Assembly: GCA_030159075.1 (NCBI GenBank)
Contig: BROG01000109.1
Location: 1,387,001 to 1,451,000, forward strand
Source of the DNA: Atrina japonica
Lineage: Eukaryota > Mollusca > Bivalvia > Pterioida > Pinnidae
Direction of reading: 5' to 3'
Length of the DNA stretch: 64,000 nucleotides
Numbering within the stretch: position 1 is the first letter of the stretch; every line of letters starts with the position of its first letter. Below, in pieces: positions 11,096-24,400 of this stretch. The position numbers and the translations under genes are program-made. Under the pieces are notes generated by a model, which saw only the letters and a list, made by a program, of their open reading frames with translations, ran no database searches and was not told the DNA's origin.

Positions 11096-11156
11096 TGGTC
11101 TCAAAAGACAAGTGGTTTTTCACGACAGTGGTTTCTCAAGATATGTTTGACTGTAC
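11096..11156. repeat. Fragment of the Tigger-like MITE family T1
   Basis: TGGTCTCAAAAGACAAGTGG ... TTTGACTGTA resembles the right end of the CAGTGGAACCTGTCTTGAGA family described at 20338 and 34822. Confidence 0.5.
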
Positions 11157-11159
11157 TGA

Positions 11160-11540
11160 TTTAGGTAAGATGTCATACATGTATAACTTTTATGTATGAC
11201 GTCATACATGTATAACTTTTACGTACGATGTCATACATGTATAACTTTTATGTATGACGTCATACATGTATAACTTTTACGTACGATGTCATACATGTAT
11301 AACTTTTACGTACGATGTCATACATGTATAACTTATGTACGATGTCATACATGTATAACTTTTACGTACGATGTCATACATGTATAACTTTTACGTATGA
11401 TGTCATACATGTATAACTTTTACGTATGACGCCATACATGTATAACTTTTACGTATGACGTCATACATGTATAACTTTTACGTATGACATCATACATGTA
11501 TAACTTTTACGTACGATGTCATACATGCATAACTTTGAAA
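11160..11540. repeat. 29-bp minisatellite with embedded CRE palindromes
   Basis: About 13 units of GATGTCATACATGTATAACT followed by TTTACGTAC. Several units read TGACGTCA instead of the ACGATGTCA variant, giving repeated CRE/ATF sites next to TACATGTA and TACGTA palindromes. It lies about 430 bp upstream of the first identified ZC3H3 exon. Confidence 0.9.
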
Positions 11541-11971
11541 ACTGCAATAATTTCTCAAAATTTCACCTTAGTGATGAAACAAATGCATCAATATGACATC
11601 AAATAAGGGATTTCCACTGTATTGTACATGTTTAGGGAGCGGAAATAAGGCCCCATTCCCATTGCAAAAATTATGCTCTTCCCCAATTTACAGTTAGAAA
11701 TTCTAAATTGAAGTCAAATGACAATGATTTTAAAGAGATTCTTGTATTTTCAGATACTTTTTTATTGTATTTTTAGATTTCCCAATTTCAGTAAAATATT
11801 GCTTTAATTCCCAGTTCAAAAGGTCCAGACCCCATTCCCAAAAGAGTGTGGAAAATGTCTGTAACAAAGTTAATAGACTAATGATATGAACACAAAAATG
11901 TCAATTTTCTGCTTTTAACAAATGTAAGAAATTAATTTATATATACATATATTTTATTTTATTATTTGTAG

Positions 11972-14173
11972 ATTTGATAAATAGCGCCAATCAAAAGCCA
12001 TCAACATCCAACACTGTTCAACAGACAAACACCGAACATGGAAATAATTTTCGTCACCCCAACAAAAGATCATTCTCGGTTTTAAAAGAAGACAAAAGAA
12101 GAAAGGCTGAACAAAAGGCGAACTCTTTTGTGTGGAAAAAGCAAAATGTTCCAAATCCAGGGTCATCACATCCATCAAGTTCAAGTAAATCTTCACATGA
12201 AATTTTAGAAACGCCAAGAAATTGTAGTGATTGTAGTTCTCAGTACAAATTTACGTCAGTTGTGGAAAATATTAAAGATAATGGTAAAAGGAAACCAGAA
12301 ACAGTCTCATCAAACACGTCCAAACCAATAACCACAAGTGAAAATGGCCAAATTTCTACAGGTGATAATTCACGGTCACAAGTCCATAATAACAGGAGAG
12401 GGCATTCCCAGACAGTAGTTAATAGCAATTACGGCAAATCAGAAAAAACAGGTGTGAAATTTAACTGTGAAACTTCAAAGGCAATGGTAAGAGAAAACAG
12501 CAGTGAAACTTCAAAGCCAGTTGTTAGAAATAACAGCAGTGAAATTTCAAAGCCAGTTGTTAGAAATAACAGCAGTGAAATTTCAAAGCCACTTGTTAAA
12601 AATAACAGCAGTGAAACTTCAAAGCCAGTTGTTAGAAATAACAGCAGTGAAATTTCAAAGCCACTTGTTAAAAATAACAGCAGTGAAACTTCAAAGCCAG
12701 TTGTTAGAAATAACAGCAGTGAAATTTCAAAGCCACTTGTTAAAAATAACAGCAGTGAAACTTCAAGACCAATTGTTAAAAATAGCAGCAAAGACTCTTC
12801 AAAGACAGTTGTTAAGAATAACAGCAGTGAAACTTCAAGGCCAGTTGTTAGAAATAGCAGTGAAACTTCCGTGCCAGTTCTTAATAAAAGCAAAGGTAAA
12901 CTATCAAATCCTTTCAGTAGTAATAGCTGTATATCAGCAAACTCAAATAGCAATCAAAAATTGAATTTAACGGGAAACAAAAATAGTCGCGATCAGTCAA
13001 ACCTAAACATTGATACAAACAAGGGGGTGGTATCAAAATCATCGAATAGTAATGACAGCAGTGAAATGTTGAAGTTTGTTATAAAAGATAACAGCAGTGA
13101 ACCAAAGCCATTTTTTAGTATTAACAGCAGAGAACAGTCACAGTTCAAGAGTACAGATAGCAGCATAGAACCGTCAACAGTCGTGATGAGTGAAATAAGC
13201 AAACGTAACAAAAAATTACCACCAAAATTAACATCATCATCATCGTCACCATCAAAACTGTCCTCTTCTGTTGAAGAGTGGAGTAAGAAACTCGAAGAGA
13301 CAAAAGCTAAAGTCGTACAATTGCAGAAATCTCTATCGACAAGAGAGACGCTGTTAGCAACAAAGAGTCAGCCATCTTGTTCACAACAAAATAATATTCA
13401 TTCCACAAATGTCAAATTGCATTCAACTTCAACACAGAAAATTAAATCCCATTTAGATTCTAAGTCTGCTGAATCAGAAAGCGGCTACAAAAGCTTCAAA
13501 TATTCTGTGACACCAATATCTGATCTGATATCTAAGAATCTACGAAAGGGGGCAGTAGAAAACGACAATAACGGCATATCACGACTTACCACGCATGCTT
13601 CAATCACTCCAATTTCTGATCTTATAAGTAAGAATTTGTCCAGGAAAAAGAGTAAATCAAACGGATTTAGAAAAACAAAAGAGTGGTCCAAAAATTTAAA
13701 GGCTTCCAGTACAGATCCTACAAGGTATACATCTTACAGAAATTTGAAAACAAAATTTAAATCCGTCCAGTATCCATCTCCTTTGGATGGGAAAGTGACC
13801 ATGCGAAATAGGTCATACTCTAATGTTCCTCTAAATAGCAACTCTGCTGCATCATCAGCGGCTAGTCGCTACTCATGGAAAAACAGTCAGTCTCAGTTAG
13901 TAGCAAGTGGGATCGTAAATAAATACAAGGTAAGGAAAAGCATAGGTCCAGGCGGTACACCTAAACTGAAGGTAAATACCGGACTCCGAGACAAGTACAG
14001 GTACATCAAGCAAGACCATACAGGAAATGCTATTACTACGTATAACAAGTACAAACTACAACAGAATTCTGGGAAGCGAATCGTTTCGTCATATGGAAGA
14101 TCAAAAGGCAACTTCTTAAAAAGACGACATGATGATTCTAATCACCGCAACCATTTTACCTGGAATAACAAAG
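11972..14173 (+). CDS. ZC3H3: ZC3H3 exon a: large Ser/Asn/Lys-rich exon
   Basis: The acceptor is TTATTTGTAG at 11971; two bases complete a split codon, so at least one coding exon lies upstream. The donor is AAAG|GTGAGA after 14173 (phase 1); reading on past it reaches an in-frame stop at 14221-14223. The about 734 codons are rich in Ser, Asn and Lys, consistent with a disordered nuclear protein. They include a 12-residue tandem repeat, a possible short coiled coil (EEWSKKLEETKAKVVQLQKS), a duplicated TPISDLISKNL motif and a basic Tyr-rich tail (NKYKVRKS, DKYRYIK, YNKYKL). Confidence 0.88.
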
Positions 14174-17100
14174 GTGAGAATGTAAAAGCTGACTCAAGCT
14201 CAGCTAACATTTTATTATTTTAAGGTAATTAAAGACATAGACAGAATTCGTGCTGCAACTGGACGTGTTAATATTTTGATTACATACAATTGTAAATAAC
14301 GATGACAATTATTGCTCATTTGTTGTTGTTGTTGTTGTATTGTTGTCCCACTCAAGAATCTTTCACTCATATGGAGACGTCACCAAATGCCGGTGAAAGG
14401 CTTAAAATTTTGGCCTAATATACTCGGCACTTACAGCCATTGAGCCAACGAGCCAACACTAGTGACTTACTGTGACACAGTACCTCAGCTTTTTATTGCT
14501 CATTTGAAGAAAACTTGAGAAATATTAAAATTTTGTTTGAGTATGTACTCAAATTTTAAGTACTGTACTCAAAACATTTAATGTATACTTGTTTAATTTC
14601 ATGGGCAGAAAATTTCACATTTTTCTGAGAAGAACTTATTCACGTATTAAATTTTGCGCAAGATAGGTTACAAATTGTCTTTCTGATACATATACTTCAT
14701 AAATGTAAGGTATTATATTCATCATAATGGGTATTTAATTTCTCAGAATTTCTACATGTATGACTGCAAATATAGCGAAATTAAAGCCCCTGCAACTATA
14801 CAGTACTTGTTCGTTACCGCAAAATCATGATGGTCCACCATGATGATTCTGACCCAAAATTTCAATGTGAGTGATGAAAAATGATAATGTGTTTATATTT
14901 ATTCAATATGGTCCAGGTTTGAGATTTTTCTTGGGTCTGTTCGGGTCCAGTATAAGGGCCCCATTCCCAATAGCAAAATGGTAAAAAAAACTTCCTAATT
15001 TCAGGCCAGAAAATTTCCAGTTTTAACCTCTGTGAAAGAAAAAAAAAGTGATTAATGAAAAATAAACAAAAATAAATGTAGTTGGAATCTTTTTAGAAAA
15101 CATGATACAGGTAGGAAAAAAAATCAAAATAATGAAAGAAAAGTTGAACGTGAGTAATGAGTGAATTTGGTGACTTCTGTCCCATATTTAGTAAAAATTA
15201 CGTTGTGGGCTACAAGTCTGTCACCAGCAGCTTGAAGGCAACTCCTATCTTATTATTTCGACTGTAATCATGTAGTTGTTTTAAAAATTTTGAATGTTGT
15301 AGATATAAATCTTGACCTTTCATTTTTACTTCAGATCAGAGACCGAAGAATCTGCCGTTAATTAGGAATCATACTTGTAACAGGTTTACAGTTCATAAAA
15401 CCAAATCAAGGTTTGTTTGTTGTACTCATCAACCCCTGAAGTCACATTTGGACCTGCCCATTTCAAAGAATGGTTAAGTCCACTGCCAGAATTTAGTGGT
15501 GCATGATTTAGAATAAAAATTTTATAATAACTTTACATGCAATATGAACTTGTTCACCCCTAAATTAATACAGTAGATCATACTATTTTTTGATCTGGGT
15601 GAGTCTAAATGTGATAGCAGGGGTTTAAGCTCAATCAACAATTTTTCAGTTATATAATGGGAGTCGGTTTTTAATGCCAGTGGAAGAGAGAACCAGGTTA
15701 CAGTGTATCTGGGTGGATACCTCTGGCTTACTGCAAGTTAACATGTAAAATTTCTTAGGAAATCAGCTTAATCTCCAGCGGTGCTCGAATCAAAACTTAC
15801 TAAAGGTGGTAGACTTCATGGTTTACTTCAAAACTTCTACAGGTGGAAGACTTCATGGTTTACTTCAAAACTTACTACAGGTGAAGAATGGTTTATTTCA
15901 AAACTTACATGACTTCATGGTTTACTTCAAAACTTACTACAGGTGGAAGACTTCATGGTTTACTTCAAAAACTTACTACAGGTGGAAGTTTACTTCAAAA
16001 CTTTCATGACTTCATGGTTTACTTACTTCTAGAAAACTTACTTACTAGAGGTGGAAGATTTCATGGTTTACTTCAAAACTTACTACAGGTGGAAGACTTC
16101 ATGGTTTACTTCAAAACTTACTACAGGTGGAAGACTTCATGGTTTACTTCAAAACTTACTACAGGTGGAAGACTTCATGGTTTACTTCAAAACTTACTAG
16201 AGGTGGAAGACTTCATGGTTTACTTCAAAACTTACTACAGGTGGAAGACTTCATGGTTTACTTCAAAACTTACTACAGGTGGAAGATTTCAGACTTTCAG
16301 GTGGTAGACTTCATGGTTTACTTCAAAACTTACTACAGGTGGAAGACTTCATGGTTTACTTCAAAACTTACTACAGGTGGAAGACTTCATGGTTTACTTC
16401 AAAACTTACTACAGGTGGAAGACTTCATGGTTTAAAGTGCAATGCTTTGACCTCTAGGCTATAGCCGCTTCCTTCAAATCAAGTTAAAGTGGCTCTCCTT
16501 TTTTATAAAATAACGTTGATTAAATAAAAATGTAAAAAGGAGTTCCATGATTGAGTGGTAAGTGTATCACACTTCAAACCCTGGAGTCTCTCACTTCTAG
16601 TCAGATTCTATTTGACTCCAATGGGAATCAAGTAAACCGATTTTGTGAGAATATAAAAAATCTCAGATACCAAAGTATAAATCATTTGGATGTCCAGGAA
16701 ATAGGTACAAATCTGGTAAAAAATAGACAAGCAGGGATCTCTTGAAATCAAGAGGTGCGATCAGGTGCCATGGAGGAGTAAGCATCCCCTGTCGACCGTT
16801 CACACCCGAAAAGAGAAAAGAGACCTTTGGGTCAAATTATTTAAATTACAAAACTATGAAAACCATATGAAAACTTTTACTTTCACTACATCTATAACAT
16901 GTATAAGATTGGTCTTTGGAGAATATCGCAAAGATCGGTAGTCAGTGACAGTAATTAACCCCGTCAATACTATTGATATTTTGAATTGTATTAAAGTAGT
17001 GTAATGTTTAATAGACAATTTCCAAAAAAAAAAAAAAGCAGTAGCTCAGTAACAGTTCACATTGCTTTCAGAGACCATCTCACTAATCGGATCACAGCGA

Positions 17101-20100
17101 GTCAATCTGTTGGGTGGTCTAAATAATGAGGTTCCACTGTATATCTTACTCCAATACTAAATGCAGATTTTGTATATTTACAGTGAAATATACAACAAAA
17201 CCAGTCTTTATAGGGAGGTGGTCTTTATATACAGTGTTTACCAAAAGCGTTGGACCGTCAGTCAAATCCTATGGAAATTGAGTTGGTCCGAAATAAAATT
17301 TGTAATTGTCGGTCCAGAAGTCTAACAGTTTATTTGGCACTCCATTGTTTTTTTATATTAAGCAGAATATATTATTTCTGCCTTTAATACAATATTTTTA
17401 TTTGACTATCTTTGCAGTAAAAAGTAAAACGTACATCAGTAGATCCACTCACATTCAGTACCGGGCCTACTTCACTGACAGTAACTGTTTTCAGTGTCTG
17501 ACCTTATTTTTTGTAACTAAAATTCATTGTCTGTGAGGCACAGAAAGGGATGCATCAATAAATTTCTTTGTCATGAATAAACTTAGTAAAATATGGGGAA
17601 AAAACTAAGCTCTATGTCATGTATGTATTTAGATTCACTATTTTGTTATGCTAAACAATTAGATATAGTGTACAATCGGTGTACAACAAGTATTCATAAA
17701 AATAATAAAAACAACCTTTATTGAGCCTCTTAATCCCCATGTCTTTCCATCAGAGAGTGTTTTAGGGGTACAGAAAGGGAACACATCAAAAGTTTATTTG
17801 TATAAATAAATAAAGTAAATTAAAGAGAACAATCCTAGAATCAAGTTAATAAAATTCTTTTAATACTTTATTTTGTGATTATGGATAAACACAAACATTG
17901 AACAATAGGCGTATAAAAGGTGTTTTTAAAATATGTCATTATACAAAACCCTCATTGAGCCTCTTGCTACAATGTAGCAAGTTCCTTTTTTTGAAAACAT
18001 CATTTTTATGCCTGTTTTCAGTTGGTTGTCATGTAACTTTGGACCCAGTTATAGGATATCATAAGCAAACATAGGCAGTTTGGTGAAGTATTAAGGAATC
18101 ATTTATTTTTATTTCCCCAAAATCTGAATAAATAACGTAGAATTTTCATTTGCATGATTTGTTAGACATCGACAATTTGTAAAATGGGTTATCCAAATCG
18201 AAAGTGAAACAAGATTTTGATTTTGGAAAATGATAAATCATGTTTAAAAAAAAATGGACAGATTAAATGGATATGAACAAAATCAGTTGGAGAGAGGATT
18301 TTGAATCCCAAATGAGCTGGCCATGACGCTGACTCAATTTACTATGTTTGAGTGATTATCTAAAGATTATTGCCTTTTTATTTAAATACTACAAAAATAC
18401 TTGGGTCAGACAAAATTCCTTTCGGTCCTGTAATCTACCAGATTATGTCTTACCGAATGTCCTGTGAAGAAAAAAATATTTCGCAAACACTGTATATAAA
18501 GGTTGATTTGTACACAAATGGTACCATTGGGGACCAGGTGATCTTTATACACAGGTGGTTGCTAATGCAGGTATTGCTGTAATGGTATTTACACTTTCTA
18601 TGACTGTAGCTGTATGTGTGTGTCTATTACATGGTCAGTAAGGTATATGTGTATTTTTTTAATTTTTAATAACAGGTATACTTTTGACAGAAGAAATGCA
18701 ATAAAGAAGTCAAAGCCATCGATATTAGATGGGGAGTGTTTAGTGATGATCGGTGGGGTTGTATACAGAACAAGCAATACGTCACTGATAAAAGCATCCA
18801 AACATTTGATGATGAATAAAACTAAACGACAGTCTGACATTAAAGGTATGTAAATAATTAAAATAACTCTGTTATTAAAGGCATGTAAATAAATAAACAA
18901 CAGTCTGTTATTAAAGGTATGTAAACAAATAAAATAACAGCCTGTTATTAAAGGTATGTAAATAAACAAGAGATTCCGACATTAAAGGTATGTAAATGAA
19001 CAAAACTGTCTGACATTTCAGTTGTGTTGATGAAATTAAGAAACCAAGTTTTGATACATACAAATTCACTGTTATCATTCATTATTTTGTTTCTGACACA
19101 CAGGTGGTCAATCAAAAAGAACAAGGACGATTATCTTTCGAGGGGTCAAATTCCAGATGGATAACAGCGGTAAAACACTAAAGAGACTAAATAGCGAGGA
19201 TAATTCACCCAGATACAATAGTAAGTGTACTTGGACGAATTGTTAAGTTATTTTTAGAAAATCTTCTCATGAATTAACGATCAGCATATTTTCACTGTAT
19301 TCATGTCTTACTCAGGTGACTGGTGAAGTCTGATGAGTCTCTAGTGTGTTTTTATTTTCAATCCCAATTGTGTAGGGTTTTCTTTTTATAGATTACCGTC
19401 TTATACAACTCCATCATTGTCGTAAAATCTGCGGTTCAGAATCGCTATGCTTTTTCCTACTCGTGGTCTCATGCAACCAAAATCTCTCGTAGCTAATGAA
19501 TATTTATAAGGAGTAGTTGTTGTCCAATTTATCCAATCACAGTAATTGTGATCGGCAACGGAAGTCATCGCATAGTCTGTTGATCACATTCAATTCTGAA
19601 ATTGTTTAAAAGCCTTGATCTGATTGGTTGAAGAATGCGAGCACTGTTTACTCGCATTGGCTGAGGAATATGTACAGGAACATGAGACCAGGGTTAGGAA
19701 AGAGCATAGCAATTCAGGACCATGGATTTATGATCATGCAACTCCATTTACACATGAATTTTTCTTATGAATGTATGCATTTGTGTGTTTTCTCAGTGTA
19801 CTCCGGTTTCCTCCCACAGCAAGGACCCCAACATCGGAGCTAATGAGAGACATTTATATAAGTTGACATGGCATGATTGTTAGTGTGAACCATTCTATTT
19901 ATCTGTCACCTAAACGGCATTCATATTGACAATAAATGCACTCTGACAAGCGTTAATTCTTTAAATAATAGAAAAATCGTTCAGTGTGATGCAAAACACT
20001 TTTCAAAATTGAAATTCATCTGTACAGGGGAGATAACTCACAGTGTTAATATTCACCATATATTCATGGTGTTGACAAGTCCATGAATTTAAGAAAGGGT

Positions 20101-21323
20101 GAATTACTTTTGGATGAAACTATATATAATTATATACGTAATAGGACTTGATTCCCGATCTGCAATTTAAAAAAACCGTGATTGTTTCAGGAGAGAGAGA
20201 GAAATGTGGAAATTACAACCCGTGGAATTCAACTTCTGTAGAGTATTTTTTTTTATTTAGCCAAATACAGAATGATGTTAATTAAAGATTCACTTTTGTC
20301 TTTCTAATTAGTATAATTCATTTGTAATTTGATAATACAGTAGAACCTGCCTTGAGAGACCACTCTCATGAAACACCGCCCATCTTCTGAGACCACTCTC
20401 ATGAAACACCGCCTATCTTTTGAGACCACTCAAATGAAACGCCACCCAACTTTTGAGACCACTCTCATGAAACACCACCCATCTTTTGAGACCACTCTCA
20501 TGAAACACCACCCATCTTTTGAGACCACTCTCATGAAACACCACCCATCTTTTGAGACCACTCTCATGAAACACCACCCATCTTTTGAGACCACTCAAAT
20601 GAAACATCACCCATCTTCTGAGACCATTCAAATGAAATGCCACCCATCTTTTGAGACCACTCTCATGAAACACCACCCATCTTTTGAGACCACTCTCATG
20701 AAACACCACCCATCTTTTGAGACCACTCTCATGAAACACCACCCATCTTTTGAGACCACTCAAATGAAACACCACCCATCTTCTGAGACCACTCAAATGA
20801 AACACCACCCATCTTTTGAGACCACTCTCATGAAACACCACCCATCTTTTGAGACCACTCAAATGAAACACCACCCATCTTCTGAGACCACTCAAATGAA
20901 ACGCCACCCATCTTTTGAGACCACTCTCATGAAACACTGCCCATCTTTTGAGACCACTCTCATGAAACACCGCCTATCTTTTTAGACCACATTCTGAAAA
21001 CCTCTAAGTAAAAAATAATCTTTAGACAAAACCTCTTTTGAAAGATCACCTGTCTTGAGAGACCACATTTTAATGGCAACAGTGGTGGTCTCTTGATAAA
21101 GGTTCCACTCTTACATATGTCTTACCCAGTATTTACATTTTTAGAATAACATGTAACATATCTTGTCTAATCCAGCAGGCATGGAAGACACTAATGGATT
21201 GATGAATAACAGAGTGAAGAGAGTAGATATTGGAGGCGTGACTTACATCCAGACCAAACCGGGAACCTTAGAAAGATTGACATCTGTCACTTCAAGGACA
21301 CTTGCAAGGTTGAGTTCACAATG

Positions 21324-21408
<85 letters not shown>

Positions 21409-24400
21409 AAGGCAGAGAGAGGCAGACAGTGAGAGAGACAGATTAAAAGAGTGAAAGAGACAAATTTCAAAATTGTTGCATGTAGAGTTACTATGTTAGA
21501 TTCCTGGTACTTATATTGTAAAATTTCTTTGAGAAAAGATAGTGGAAGGTGGCACTTTGAAATAAGAAGTGATAGCCTTACAACAAGACTTTGACTGTGT
21601 TAGAACAAATCTTCAGCATTTGTAGCATTTTTATGCATTTTTTATCTCTTATTGAAATAAAACACTCCGCCACCTATTCTGTTCGAGTTCAAACAGCGAG
21701 GTACTGAGTGAATTTTTCAGCATTACACGTCTTTGTACTGAATAACATTTTTGTCAATTGGTAATCCATTGTTATTATAAGTTTAACCCTTTAAACCCTA
21801 CAGGCCATATTGGACTGGGCTAAAAATAGAAAAGATCATACCATCTCGATATAAGGGGTTGAAAGGTTTAAGAAATAATAAAAACAGAGACAAGCCTATT
21901 TTGCTTGGTTCAAAAAGTGCTGAGCATCTATAAGTATTGTACAGTTGAACATGTCTATATAAAGGATCACTCAAGGGAACAAGCAAAAGTATCCATTGTA
22001 GACAGGTGACTTTTATAAAGAGGTTTCTTCATTATAAAAAAAGTTTACCAAGTTTTTACTTGAATGGCCTTTATTGGCAGGTGCCCTTTATACAGAGGTG
22101 ACCTTTAATGCAAGTTTGACTGTACATATTATTTTACTGCAACATTAAGAAAATTGATGTGTTGTTGACTGTCCATTGAACTTTCTCTGGTGCCCAGTGC
22201 TTTAAAGTGTCAGATGCATTAGGAAAATTTCATTTGAGTCCTACTCCATATAACTGAAAATTAACAATTTAAGAAAAAAAACTCGTCCAGGTCAGGAAAG
22301 GGTTCACAAGACTCCACCCTGCTAGGATAGATGGATTTTACTTTTAATTTGTCATGGCCTGCGCTGATTTTTCTATCTATTTCTATTTATAAAATGTAGT
22401 GAGACTTTATATGTTTTTTTAATTCATCATATTTTTTTCTTTTAGCCGAGCATTGTACAAAAGTATCATGACTGCTGCAGCAAAACACCGAAAAGACAAC
22501 AAAGGGAGACAATTCTGTATGTTCTATAACAGATTTGGGAAATGTAGACGAAGTGAAAATTGTCCGTATATACACGATCCTTCAAAGATTGCTGTTTGTA
22601 CAAGGTAAGTTGTCCAGGGTTTTTCCCCTATGGTTTTATTTCAGTGAATCTCTACGACCCAAGAGATAAAAGTTTATGGGTTCCAGTATGTCTAATTAAA
22701 ATTTGTGAGTCACTTTGAGTAAAAAGGACATGATATATTCCAATAATATACAAATTTAAATTTTAAATCAGATTTAATGGCGAATTCAAAATGAGCATTT
22801 TCTCACAGTAATGTGACTGAAGGCTACATGTACCGTATTTTATGGCCTATAGGTCGATGTGGGGGATAGGTCGAATGGCCGATTTTTTACAAAAATCCAG
22901 GTTTAAGTATTAGATAGGTCGAAATGGAGGACAGGTCGATGTCGGCAGAGATGAAAACATGAATGGGAGAACACAAAAATGCATCGTTTATGTTTAATAA
23001 CTGGTGCCAACACGATGGTAGCCTACTAAAATAATCAGAGTGATCGGCCTATTTTACGGTACAGTATTAAATAGGAGTGATTAAAAAGCTTAGAAGTTGC
23101 ATTTTATCATATTTAACATCACTTATATTACTCGTGTGTACTGATTATGTATACAAACATCGCCTGTCAAATCATCATTAAATTCTTTATGCTGTTTACA
23201 CAAGCGACCTCAATCCTTGTCTTATCCTTACATTGGCCTAAATTATTATGCAGCTGCAATCGTCAAACAATTAAATACTCAAGGTTTAGTGTCAATTAAT
23301 TTATGTAACACTTTTTCCAAAACTTTCCCAACTTCAAAGACTGCCGCGCGATCCTTATCAGTTGAAGGTCACATTCCAGTGAACACAGCTTGTAGTGTCC
23401 TGAAAGTCTGAATGAAGACTTCAACTTCACAGTGGGGTGCCGAGATAAGGGAATCATTCAAAAGTATACACTGTCCGGTATAAATATAATGTAAACGATG
23501 TATTTTTATTACGCAGTTTCTGACACAGTCTTGAATTCCAATGATATTGTAACTTGAAAGATCATTATTTTGTCACTTGATTATGAACACAGTGCATTAC
23601 GCACATATGAGGTCACATTTAATAGTCCTATTAAGTGTAAATACAAATGGGTGTTTGGAGTAGGCCCCTAGATTATCCCATGGAAAATTTTGAATTACGA
23701 TGTTAAAATGAGGAATTGCAGATACAAGTTAAATATTTCACTATTTTTTAAAGATAAGTCGATGCAGTGAATAGGTCGAGGTCACAACTTTGGAGAAAAA
23801 AAATATCGACCTATAGGCCGTAAAATACGGTACATAAAATAAACAAGTAAGAAAACATTACTTTACAGTTACAAGAATTATAAGAGACCATCATTTAAAC
23901 TTGAATTCAAGAAAACAACGGCACCTGTTTTCAGTCCCACATTCAAAACCAGTTCAATTATACACTTCTTTTTTTCTGCATCCTTAGGGACTCAGTATTA
24001 TTTATTGTGTGTCCCGAAAAGATTTTAATAATAAGAGACGCAGAAATCATGCGTAATTGAAAAACCTGGTTTTCATCATTTGTAATTAGGCATCCAACTA
24101 TAGAGATTGGCGACAGAGGTCTGATTTATATGTTTCTACTCTTCAAACATTGGTCAAACTTCTACAAGGGTTGCACAGACCTTGAAAAGTGCTTGAATTT
24201 AATGAACAAATCTTGAGTAATTTCATCAGAGTGCTTGAATTCTACTTCTTCAAGTTCTGGCATGTTTATTCATCACAATGGAAAGACTTGAACAAAAACA
24301 AAAATTAGCTCCATCATAAAGATGCTTGTCCTAGTACACTGAAACCTGTATATAGGGGCCACCCAAGGGACCAGAAAATATTGACCTTTATGTGCAGGTG

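Noticed and set aside
12429..12964. ORFs overlapping the ZC3H3 repeat (174 residues minus, 153 residues plus)
   Set aside because: Shadow frames of the 36-bp coding repeat; only the frame continuous with ZC3H3 has family and splice support.
15806..16464. Series of overlapping + ORFs of repetitive sequence
   Set aside because: The 38-bp array cycles through all three frames without stops.
19318..19350. CTGATGAG resembling a hammerhead ribozyme core
   Set aside because: No matching GAAA core and no flanking stems could be paired.
20368..20985. 205- and 185-residue ORFs on opposite strands
   Set aside because: Same cause: a 33-bp repeat without stops in two frames, inside a MITE.
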